Shown piece by piece: positions 1 through 5,208 of a DNA stretch of 5,208 bases. Within the stretch, counting starts at the first letter, position 1; every line of letters starts with the position of its first letter. The notes under the pieces were generated by a model. That model had not been told where the DNA came from. It did no database searches and saw nothing but the letters and a program-made list of their open reading frames with translations. The DNA lies in NCBI GenBank assembly GCA_022777455.1, contig JALFGI010000121.1, forward strand, positions 1 through 5,208. The letters run 5' to 3'. Source of the DNA: Clostridiales bacterium (GTDB lineage Bacteria; Bacillota_A; Clostridia; Oscillospirales; Oscillospiraceae). Both the position numbers and the translations under genes were made by a program.

Positions 1-449
1 ACCTCCGCCGCGGCCTCCGGTTGGGTGCCGAAGCTCATGCCGCCGCCGTGGACATTGGGGCAGCTGACGTTCACTTCCAGCCAGCCCACCTGATCTTCGG
101 CATCCAGCCTCCGGCAGGTGTAGGCGTAATCCTCCACGCTGAAGCCGGAGACGTTGGCCATCACCGGCTTGTGGAAGCATTCCTTCAGCCTGGGCAGCTC
201 CCGGGCAATCACAGCCTCTACGCCGGGATTCTGCAGGCCCACGGCGTTGATCATGCCGGAAGTACATTCGGCAATCCGGGGGGTGGGATTACCGAACCGG
301 GGCTCTCTGGTGGTGCCTTTGAAGGAGAAGGTGCCCAGCTCGTTGATGTCGTAAACTTCCGCGAACTCGTAGCCGTAGCCGAAGGTGCCGGAAGCGGGAA
401 TCACCGGGTTATCCAGCTCGATTCCGCACAGATTCACTTTGGTGTTCAA
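1..449 (-). CDS. pyrD: Dihydroorotate dehydrogenase B (NAD+), catalytic subunit, N-terminal part (cut by window edge)
   Basis: This is the FMN-containing catalytic subunit of class 1B dihydroorotate dehydrogenase. It oxidises dihydroorotate to orotate in the cytoplasm and passes electrons to PyrK. The frame gives 149 codons before the window ends, roughly half of a normal ~300-residue protein. Visible motifs are NPVIPASGTFGYG (residues 14-26), FKGTT (43-47), GNPTPRI (53-59), GMINAVGLQNPGV (65-77), NVSG (99-102) and EVNVSCPN (125-132). The last carries Cys130, matching the active-site cysteine of class 1 enzymes. The chosen start is TTG at 449-447: it lies 6 bases from a strong AGGAGGT, gives the family-typical N-terminus MNTKVNLCGIEL, and no in-frame ATG occurs before residue 66. 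The TTG overlaps the pyrK stop (TTGA), so translation is probably coupled. The identity is very secure; the 3' half is not visible. Confidence 0.96.
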   Translation of the reverse strand, partial: MNTKVNLCGIELDNPVIPASGTFGYGYEFAEVYDINELGTFSFKGTTREPRFGNPTPRIAECTSGMINAVGLQNPGVEAVIARELPRLKECFHKPVMANVSGFSVEDYAYTCRRLDAEDQVGWLEVNVSCPNVHGGGMSFGTQPEAAAE

Positions 450-1177
450 AAGAATACCTCCTCCCGCAGGAAAACGGGGCCGTCCTTGCAGACCCGCTTC
501 GCGCCGCTTTTGGTTTGAATGGAGCAGCCCATGCAGGCGCCGAAGCCGCAGCCCATCCGCTCCTCAAAGCTATACTGGCCGGAGGTGGTCACCACCGCCT
601 CCATGGCCCGGAACATGGGCATGGGGCCGCAGGAATAGAAATAGGAGTAGTCCAAATTTTTCAGCACATCGGTGACGAAGCCCCTGGTGCCGCAGCTGCC
701 GTCGGCGGTGGCGATATAGGTGGGGACGCCCAGGGCTTCAAATTCCTGTTTCAGGAAAATTTCGCTTTCCTGGTTGAAGCCCAGAATCACCCTGGGCTTT
801 TTCCCCTCCGCGATCAGCTTTTTGCACAGGGCATACAGCGGGGGTACCCCCACGCCGCCGCCCACCAGCACGGGATTTTCCCCGCTGAGGGCGGTATTGT
901 AGCCATTGCCCAGGCCGGTGAGCACATCCAGCCTGGTTCCGGCGGGAAGGGCAGCCATCTGCTCCGTACCGTGACCCACCACCTTATAGATGAGGGTCAG
1001 GCTGTTTTCCGCCCAGTCGCACACGGAGATAGGCCGCCGGAGGAATTTCCCCGGCAGGGCAATCTCCACAAACTGCCCGGGAGCGGTGATGGCGGAGGTG
1101 TCGCCCCGGAGGGTCATTTTGTAGACGGAAGAGGTGAGGGGAGTGTTGGTGAGGATTTCAAAAATACTCTGTTTCAT
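446..1177 (-). CDS. pyrK: Dihydroorotate dehydrogenase B (NAD+), electron transfer subunit
   Basis: PyrK is the FAD and [2Fe-2S] subunit that shuttles electrons from PyrD-bound FMN to NAD+ in the heterotetrameric class 1B enzyme. The 243 residues match the usual family length. A ferredoxin-reductase-like FAD domain comes first, with PGQFVEI (33-39) and the FAD-binding RRPISVCD (47-54), then GHGTE (68-72). An NAD-binding domain follows with GGGVGVPPLYAL (106-117) and YSCGPMPM (181-188). The C-terminal cluster motif has cysteines at 210, 215, 218 and 230 (C-X4-C-X2-C-X11-C), so all four [2Fe-2S] ligands are present. The start overlaps the stop of the upstream four-helix-bundle gene (ATGA, 1177-1174), and its Shine-Dalgarno AAAGGAG lies in that gene's last codons. 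Its own stop overlaps the TTG start of pyrD. The pairing with pyrD confirms the role. It appears intact. Confidence 0.97.
   Translation of the reverse strand: MKQSIFEILTNTPLTSSVYKMTLRGDTSAITAPGQFVEIALPGKFLRRPISVCDWAENSLTLIYKVVGHGTEQMAALPAGTRLDVLTGLGNGYNTALSGENPVLVGGGVGVPPLYALCKKLIAEGKKPRVILGFNQESEIFLKQEFEALGVPTYIATADGSCGTRGFVTDVLKNLDYSYFYSCGPMPMFRAMEAVVTTSGQYSFEERMGCGFGACMGCSIQTKSGAKRVCKDGPVFLREEVFF
456..462 (-). promoter_or_regulatory. Ribosome binding site of pyrD (decides the TTG start)
   Basis: The minus strand reads AGGAGGT inside the last codons of pyrK, 6 bases before TTG at 449-447. The near-perfect anti-SD match and spacing support TTG as the real start in the absence of a nearby ATG. 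Confidence 0.8.
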
Positions 1178-1548
1178 ACCTTCTCCTTTTGTAAGAGGGT
1201 CGCGTTTCGCTTCGCTGTGGTAATGGAGGCGATCAGCTTGCGGCGGATCGTCCCATTTTTGTTTTTCAGCAGTACATACTGCGTTTCGGGGAGCTTTTTC
1301 TTCCTGAACAGAAGCTCCAGCCAGTAGTCGGTTTCGGAGCTTTCTTTCAGGGATATTTCCAGTTTGCTGATGAAGTCTGCCCGGCTTTGGGCATACCGGG
1401 CTTCATGGAGGTTTGCTCCGATGGAAGAAGAACTGCGCAGGAGCTGATTGACATACACGGAGCACCCGCTTATTTCGTCGCAGGCATCCGAAACAGCCAC
1501 TGCAAATAAAATACTTTCCTCACGAAGCTGATTCTTGTCGTCAACCAT
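1174..1548 (-). CDS. Four-helix-bundle protein (23S rRNA intervening-sequence / S23-type family)
   Basis: This 124-residue protein fits the four-helix-bundle family first annotated as the 23S rRNA intervening-sequence protein (TIGR02436-type). The diagnostic stretch is present: LLRSSSSIGANLHEA (36-50), SRADFISKLEISLKES (55-70) and ETDYWLELL (72-80). It looks almost entirely helical, with likely helices near 5-25, 30-52, 54-82 and 87-114, and a Lys/Arg-rich C-terminus. There is no signal peptide, membrane segment or enzyme motif. Family members lie in 23S rRNA IVSs and at scattered chromosomal sites; a relative, bAvd, is an accessory protein of diversity-generating retroelements. The molecular function of the stand-alone proteins is not established. 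The start is supported by AGAGGAGA 5 bases upstream. The region 1201-1560 is 50% GC by hand count, against 65% in a sampled pyrK line (541-600). It has no evident role in pyrimidine synthesis. Its place between carB and pyrK, directly after the hairpin block, suggests insertion. Confidence 0.9.
   Translation of the reverse strand: MVDDKNQLREESILFAVAVSDACDEISGCSVYVNQLLRSSSSIGANLHEARYAQSRADFISKLEISLKESSETDYWLELLFRKKKLPETQYVLLKNKNGTIRRKLIASITTAKRNATLLQKEKV
1183..1189 (-). promoter_or_regulatory. Ribosome binding site of pyrK, inside the upstream gene
   Basis: The minus strand reads AAAGGAG, 5 bases before the ATG at 1177-1175. It is embedded in the codons for Gln-Lys-Glu at the C-terminus of the four-helix-bundle gene, so ribosomes finishing that gene stop right at the pyrK start. 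Confidence 0.75.
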
Positions 1549-1552
1549 AGAA

Positions 1553-1560
1553 TCTCCTCT
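1553..1560 (-). promoter_or_regulatory. Ribosome binding site of the four-helix-bundle gene
   Basis: The minus strand reads AGAGGAGA, with core AGGAG 5 bases before the ATG at 1548-1546. It begins only 3 bases beyond the boundary of the hairpin block, so the block forms the immediate 5' leader of this gene. Confidence 0.7.
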
Positions 1561-1563
1561 TTT

Positions 1564-1730
1564 ATCGATATATTCGCCTTTGGCGAACTCGATATATGGG
1601 CTTTGCCCCTTCGATATCGCTTCGCGTCGATAGGATATAGATCCCTTCTTGCGCCGCAGCGCATATCAAGTTCCATGAACATATCGACCGCGCAGCGAAT
1701 ATCGAAGATCCCGAAGGGATCTATATCGAT
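1564..1730. repeat. Block of tandem mini-palindromes with TCGATAT linkers, bounded by 9-bp inverted repeats
   Basis: This 167-bp structured block fills the gap between the carB stop and the four-helix-bundle RBS. Its outer ends are perfect inverted repeats, ATCGATATA (1564-1572) and TATATCGAT (1722-1730). Inside are small hairpins, mostly with 3-4 base loops: TTCGCC/GGCGAA (1573-1587), GGGC/GCCC (1598-1608), CGC/GCG (1618-1626), GGAT/ATCC (1633-1644), TGCGC/GCGCA (1650-1663), GTTC/GAAC (1670-1680), CGC/GCG (1689-1697) and GATCCC/GGGATC (1707-1721). The linkers read TCGATAT in the left part and ATATCGA in the right, so the block is itself roughly palindromic. A longer perfect 15-bp pairing joins 1634-1648 to 1713-1727 and competes with two of the local hairpins. 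No T-run follows a stem on the minus strand, so it does not look like an intrinsic terminator. It is non-coding and probably forms a branched RNA structure in the operon transcript. Whether it is a dispersed repeat cannot be tested here. Confidence 0.85.
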
Positions 1731-1733
1731 TTC

Positions 1734-4700
1734 TCAGGCGTCAATGGTGGAAATGGTCAGGGTGATTTCCTCCAGCACGTCCAGCAGCACCTTCACGGTG
1801 TCCAGGGAGGTGAAGATGTTCACATTGTACTCCGTGGAAATCTGACGGATGATGATGCCGTCCTTTTCGTCGGCGCCGGGGGTACGGGTGTTGATCACAT
1901 AGGCGATGTGACCCTGGCGCAGTGCCTCGGGGATTTCATTGGGATCCTCACTGATTTTCTTCAGCGTGTGGGTGCGGATGCCGTTTTTCTTCAGGAATTC
2001 CGCGGTGCCCCGGGTTGCTTCGATGTTGAAGCCCAACTGGTAGAACCGGCGGATCAGGGGCAGAGCTTCCTCTTTGTCACCCTTTGCAATGGTGGCGAAA
2101 ACGGTGCCGTAGTTCTGCAGCTTCATGCCGGAGGCCTGGAGGGCCTTGTACAGAGCCCGGGTCAGGGTGCGGTCATAGCCGATGGCCTCGCCGGTGGACT
2201 TCATCTCGGGAGACAGATAGGCATCCAGACCCCGAATCTTGTTGAAGGAGAACACGGGCGCCTTGGCATACCAGCGCTGCTTCTCCTCGGGATAGATGTG
2301 GAAGATGCCCTGCTCTTTCAGGCTTTTGCCCAGAATGACCTGGGTGGCGATGTCTGCCAGGGAGTAGCCGGTGGCCTTGCTCAGGAAGGGCACGGTGCGG
2401 GAGGAGCGGGGGTTGACCTCGATGATGTAGACCTTGTCATTTTTGTCCACAATGAACTGCACATTAAACAGACCCACGATGCCGATGCCCAGGCCCAGCT
2501 TCTTGGCGTACTGCAGGATGATGCCCTTGACCTTGTCGGAGATGGAGAAGGTGGGGTAGACGGAGATGGAGTCGCCGGAGTGGACGCCGGTGCGCTCCAC
2601 CAGCTCCATGATGCCGGGGACGAACACGTCATGGCCGTCGCAGATGGCGTCGATTTCCACCTCCCGGCCCTGGATGTACTTGTCCACCAGCACGGGCTTG
2701 TCCGCGTCGATTTCCACAGCGGTTTTCAGGTACTGCACCAGCTGGGCCTCGTTGGACACGATCTGCATGGCCCGGCCGCCCAGGACGAAGCTGGGACGCA
2801 CCAGCACGGGGTAGCCGATCCGGGCTGCGGCGGCAATGCCGTCCTCGATCTTGGTTACAGCCTTGCCTTCGGGCTGGGGAATCTGGAGCTCCTCCAGCAG
2901 CTTTTCAAACAGATCCCGGTTTTCGGCTTTGTCGATGGCGGCGCAGTCGGTGCCGATGATCTTCACCCCCCGCTCCATCAGGGGCTGGGCCAGGTTGATG
3001 GCGGTCTGGCCGCCCAGGGTGGCAATGACGCCCTCCGGCTTTTCAAACTCGATGATGTTCATCACATCCTCGGGGGTCAGGGGTTCAAAGTACAGCTTGT
3101 CGGCGGTGGTGTAGTCGGTGGAGACGGTTTCGGGGTTGTTGTTGATGATGATGGCTTCGTAGCCCAGGCTCCGAATGGTGTTCACAGCGTGAACGGTGGA
3201 GTAGTCGAATTCCACACCCTGGCCGATGCGGATGGGGCCGGCGCCCAGGACCACGATTTTCTTCTTGGTGGTGAGGATGGAGTCGTTGGAGCCTGAGTAG
3301 CTGGAGTAGAAGTAGGGGATATAGGCACCGGTGTGGCAGGTGTCCACCATGCGGAATACGGGGAAGAGATTCTCTTTCCGGCGCAGGTTCCACACATCCA
3401 TCTCCGTCTGCTTCCACAGCCGGGCGATGTAGCGGTCGCTGAAGCCCATGATTTTGGCTTCCTTCAGCACCTCCAGGCTGCCCACGTTGGCGGAGAGCTT
3501 GTGCTCCATGTCAATGATGTGCGCCACGGCCTCCAGGAAGAAGGGGGTGATCTGGGTGATCTTTGCGATTTCGGCCACGGTGACACCCCGATGAATCAGC
3601 TCGGCGATGGCGAAGAAATTGTCATCCCGGAATACGCTGATGTAGTCGAGCATTTCCTCGGTGGGCATATGGTCGAACTTGGGCAGATAGAAGTGGTAAG
3701 CGCCGTTTTCCAGGGAACGGACGGACTTCAGCAGGCATTCCTCCAGGTTGGAGCCGATGCCCATCACCTCGCCGGTGGCCTTCATCTGGGTGCCCAGGGT
3801 GTTGGGGGCGGAGGTGAACTTGTCGAAGGGGAACCGGGGGAGCTTGGCCACCACGTAGTCCAGCTGAGGCTCAAAGGCGGCGGTGGTGTTGGCAATCTTG
3901 ATGTCCTCCAGGGCCATGCCCATGGCAATCTTGGCGGTGACCCGGGCGATGGGATAGCCGGAGGCCTTGGAGGCCAGGGCGGAGGAACGGGACACCCGGG
4001 GGTTGACCTCGATGAGGAAATACTCGGAGGAGTTGGGGTTCAGGGCGAACTGCACGTTGCAGCCGCCTTCGATCTTCAGCTCCCGGATGATCTTAATGGC
4101 GGAGTCATTGAGCATTTTCAGGTCGTGGTCGTTCAAGGTCATAATGGGGGCAACCACCAGGCTGTCGCCGGTGTGCACGCCCACGGGGTCGATGTTCTCC
4201 ATGCCGCAGATGGTGATGGCGTGGTCATTGGAGTCCCGCATGACCTCGAACTCGATTTCCTTGTAGCCCTTCACGGACTTTTCAATCAGCACCTGATGGA
4301 CAGGGGAGAGGTTGAAGGCGTTCAGGCCTACCTCCACCAGCTCTTCTTCATTGTAGGCGAAGCCGCCGCCGGTGCCGCCCAGGGTGAAGGCGGGGCGCAG
4401 AACCACGGGATAGCCAATCCGCTCTGCCGCCGCCTTTGCTTCCTCCAGGGAGTAGGTGATCTCGGAGGGGATGACGGGCTCGCCGATGGACTGGCACATT
4501 TCCTTGAACAGCTCCCGGTCCTCCGCCCGCTCGATGGAGGAGAAGCTGGTGCCCAGCAGCTCCACCCGGCATTCCTTCAGGATGCCCTTCTTTTCCAGCT
4601 GCATGGCCAGGTTCAGGCCCGTCTGTCCGCCGATGCCGGGGACGATGGCGTCGGGCCGCTCATAGCGGATGATCTTGGCCACGTATTCCAGGGTCAGGGG

Positions 4701-4901
4701 CTCCATGTACACCTTGTCGGCGATGGTGGTGTCGGTCATGATGGTGGCGGGGTTGGAGTTGGCCAGGATGACCTCGTAGCCCTCCTCCTTCAGCGCCAGA
4801 CACGCCTGGGTGCCTGCGTAGTCGAATTCCGCTGCCTGGCCGATGACGATGGGGCCGGAGCCGATGATCAGTACCTTCTTGATGTCCGTTCTCTTTGCCA
4901 T
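1734..4901 (-). CDS. carB: Carbamoyl-phosphate synthase large subunit
   Basis: CarB uses ammonia supplied by CarA from glutamine, together with bicarbonate and two ATP, to make carbamoyl phosphate for pyrimidine and arginine synthesis. The 1055 residues match the family's usual ~1070, and both synthetase halves are complete. The carboxyphosphate half has IIGSGPIVIGQAAEFDYAG (12-30), GGQTGLNLA (91-99), RPAFTLGGTGGG (169-180) and EVNPRVSRSSALASKASG (298-315). An oligomerisation region covers about 400-545. The carbamoyl-phosphate half repeats the pattern with VLGAGPIRIGQGVEFDYS (551-568), RPSFVLGGRAM (702-712) and EVNPRSSRTVPFLSKATG (828-845). The C-terminal methylglyoxal-synthase-like allosteric domain (~935-1055) has ATRGTAEFL (962-970) and VINTRTPG (1002-1009). 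These resemble the effector-binding positions of E. coli CarB, so UMP feedback is plausible. The start is fixed by a perfect AAGGAGGT upstream. carA is not immediately upstream in this window. The gene ends 3 bases before the hairpin block and shows no damage. Confidence 0.98.
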   Translation of the reverse strand: MAKRTDIKKVLIIGSGPIVIGQAAEFDYAGTQACLALKEEGYEVILANSNPATIMTDTTIADKVYMEPLTLEYVAKIIRYERPDAIVPGIGGQTGLNLAMQLEKKGILKECRVELLGTSFSSIERAEDRELFKEMCQSIGEPVIPSEITYSLEEAKAAAERIGYPVVLRPAFTLGGTGGGFAYNEEELVEVGLNAFNLSPVHQVLIEKSVKGYKEIEFEVMRDSNDHAITICGMENIDPVGVHTGDSLVVAPIMTLNDHDLKMLNDSAIKIIRELKIEGGCNVQFALNPNSSEYFLIEVNPRVSRSSALASKASGYPIARVTAKIAMGMALEDIKIANTTAAFEPQLDYVVAKLPRFPFDKFTSAPNTLGTQMKATGEVMGIGSNLEECLLKSVRSLENGAYHFYLPKFDHMPTEEMLDYISVFRDDNFFAIAELIHRGVTVAEIAKITQITPFFLEAVAHIIDMEHKLSANVGSLEVLKEAKIMGFSDRYIARLWKQTEMDVWNLRRKENLFPVFRMVDTCHTGAYIPYFYSSYSGSNDSILTTKKKIVVLGAGPIRIGQGVEFDYSTVHAVNTIRSLGYEAIIINNNPETVSTDYTTADKLYFEPLTPEDVMNIIEFEKPEGVIATLGGQTAINLAQPLMERGVKIIGTDCAAIDKAENRDLFEKLLEELQIPQPEGKAVTKIEDGIAAAARIGYPVLVRPSFVLGGRAMQIVSNEAQLVQYLKTAVEIDADKPVLVDKYIQGREVEIDAICDGHDVFVPGIMELVERTGVHSGDSISVYPTFSISDKVKGIILQYAKKLGLGIGIVGLFNVQFIVDKNDKVYIIEVNPRSSRTVPFLSKATGYSLADIATQVILGKSLKEQGIFHIYPEEKQRWYAKAPVFSFNKIRGLDAYLSPEMKSTGEAIGYDRTLTRALYKALQASGMKLQNYGTVFATIAKGDKEEALPLIRRFYQLGFNIEATRGTAEFLKKNGIRTHTLKKISEDPNEIPEALRQGHIAYVINTRTPGADEKDGIIIRQISTEYNVNIFTSLDTVKVLLDVLEEITLTISTIDA

Positions 4902-4910
4902 TTGAAATTT

Positions 4911-4918
4911 ACCTCCTT
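4911..4918 (-). promoter_or_regulatory. Ribosome binding site of carB
   Basis: The minus strand reads AAGGAGGT, a full anti-SD match, 9 bases before the ATG at 4901-4899. This predicts strong initiation of carB that does not depend on coupling to an upstream gene. Confidence 0.85.
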
Positions 4919-4952
4919 GTAAATCTGCGTGGAAATGGTAGAAAGATATTCA

Positions 4953-4981
4953 ATGATATGCTTATCGGATTCACTCAGCAA
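4953..4981 (-). promoter_or_regulatory. Possible sigma-A-type promoter upstream of carB
   Basis: The minus strand reads TTGCTG (4981-4976), a 17-base spacer, then TATCAT (4958-4953). The -10 matches the consensus at 5 of 6 positions, the -35 only at the TTG. Transcription would start near 4946, giving a short leader of about 45 bases. A second weak candidate, TGGACA, 16 bases, TAGATT, lies at 5185-5158. Both are guesses from consensus matching, and carB may instead be read through from an upstream gene. Confidence 0.25.
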
Positions 4982-5016
4982 ACCAGCAAATTGTTGTTTA
5001 GCGTTCCCGTTCGTAG

Positions 5017-5036
5017 GGCGGGGTCTTGACCCCGCC
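5017..5036. repeat. Perfect GC-rich hairpin, REP-like dispersed repeat type
   Basis: GGCGGGGTC and GACCCCGCC form a perfect 9-bp stem around a TT centre, flanked by TCGTAG on the left and GATCACG on the right. From recollection, very similar GTAGGGCGGGG...CCCCGCC units are scattered in intergenic regions of gut Clostridia. It is not followed by a T-run, so it is unlikely to be an intrinsic terminator on either strand. It lies about 115 bases upstream of the carB start. Confidence 0.7.
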
Positions 5037-5091
5037 GATCACGTAACGATTATTGATTGGTACGTTGAATGGAACCAGGTGCGGTGAGAAT

Positions 5092-5133
5092 ACCTTCCCC
5101 CGGGGGGAAGGTGCCCCGCAGGGGCGGATGAGG
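5092..5133. repeat. Two-hairpin intergenic repeat with GGATGAGG tail
   Basis: The unit has a 9-bp stem ACCTTCCCC/GGGGAAGGT with a CGG loop (5092-5112), directly followed by a 5-bp stem GCCCC/GGGGC with a GCA loop (5113-5125) and the tail GGATGAGG (5126-5133). This layout, a CCTTCCCC hairpin, then a small hairpin, then GGATGAGG, matches a dispersed non-coding repeat I recall as common in Clostridia, probably a MITE-like or REP-like element. No coding potential is visible. The remaining parts of 4902-5208 show only AT-rich sequence near 5151-5208 and no intact gene. Confidence 0.7.
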
Positions 5134-5208
5134 AATGCGCCCGGGTGGATATTCAAAAATCTAAAAACCAATAACTAATTGTCCAACATTGTACCTTTTT
5201 AATGAACC

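Larger units (their letters stand above)
4868..5002 (-). pseudogene. Possible 5'-truncated gene remnant running into the carB start
   Basis: An open minus-strand frame without any start codon runs out of the hairpin repeat and ends at a TGA at 4870-4868, ten codons into carB. Between about 4999 and 4900 it encodes a plausible amphipathic helical tail that includes QQFAGLLSESDKHIIEYL. The text resembles the C-terminal helix of a small regulator such as a MarR-type protein, but that resemblance is weak. The nearby repeat may mark where the rest of a gene was lost. It may equally be a chance open frame in the carB leader. Confidence 0.2.

Noticed and set aside
1190..1215. Second copy of the hairpin block on the pyrK side of the four-helix-bundle gene
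   Set aside because: A short CGCGTTTCGCTTCGC stretch recalls the modules, but there are no TCGATAT linkers or inverted ends, and it is explained by coding sequence.
21..1327. Plus-strand open frames opposite pyrD and pyrK
   Set aside because: They mirror the pyrD/pyrK codons and show no family motifs, while the minus-strand frames carry complete FMN, FAD, NAD and Fe-S motifs.
1470..1682. Minus-strand 70-codon frame spanning the hairpin block and the start of the four-helix-bundle gene
   Set aside because: It reads the palindromes and then the wrong frame of the small gene; there is no RBS at its ATG and no protein-like character.
1564..1730. CRISPR array or intrinsic terminator in the hairpin block
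   Set aside because: There are no equal-length direct repeats with unique spacers, so it is not CRISPR. No stem is followed by a U-run on the minus strand, so termination is not supported.
1908..3296. Long plus-strand open frame opposite carB (462 codons)
   Set aside because: It is antisense to the fully conserved carB frame, and its translation is a low-complexity Gly/Val/His/Asp-rich string typical of the reverse of a GC-rich gene.
3333..4922. Second long plus-strand open frame opposite carB (529 codons)
   Set aside because: It has the same antisense origin, Gly/Val/His/Leu-rich low-complexity text, no recognisable motif and no RBS.
5092..5125. Intrinsic terminator for a gene upstream of carB
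   Set aside because: The stems are strong but no T-run follows on either strand, and the layout fits a dispersed two-hairpin repeat better.

Overview
The window carries the 3' part of a pyrimidine-biosynthesis operon on the minus strand. Reading with transcription, from high to low coordinates, it runs carB (carbamoyl-phosphate synthase large subunit), a block of small palindromes, a four-helix-bundle protein gene, pyrK (electron-transfer subunit of dihydroorotate dehydrogenase B) and the first 149 codons of pyrD (its catalytic subunit, cut by the window edge). The class 1B PyrD with a PyrK partner, the strong AGGAGG-type ribosome binding sites, the GC-rich genes and the style of the dispersed repeats together suggest a Clostridia-type Firmicute, most likely a gut Oscillospiraceae/Ruminococcaceae-like organism. 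The genus cannot be fixed from this sequence.

Layout: positions 4902-5208 hold no intact gene. This stretch contains two dispersed-repeat-type hairpin elements (5017-5036 and 5092-5133), an AT-rich end, a possible 5'-truncated gene remnant running into the carB start, and a perfect Shine-Dalgarno for carB. carB fills 1734-4901 and looks intact. Three bases after its stop codon begins a 167-bp block (1564-1730) of tandem small hairpins joined by TCGATAT/ATATCGA linkers and bounded by 9-bp inverted repeats. The block is followed directly by the RBS and start of a 124-residue four-helix-bundle protein, whose stop overlaps the pyrK start (ATGA). pyrK in turn overlaps pyrD, which starts with TTG.

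Functionally, CarB makes carbamoyl phosphate for the pathway, and PyrK/PyrD oxidise dihydroorotate to orotate using NAD+. The odd part is the hairpin block plus four-helix-bundle gene sitting between carB and pyrK, two genes that are commonly adjacent in Clostridia. This protein family is best known from intervening sequences inside 23S rRNA genes, so the pair may be an IVS-like insertion that settled in an operon without breaking it. That is inference. The sequence itself shows the structured block, the family-type protein, its lower GC content and the tight fit with pyrK.
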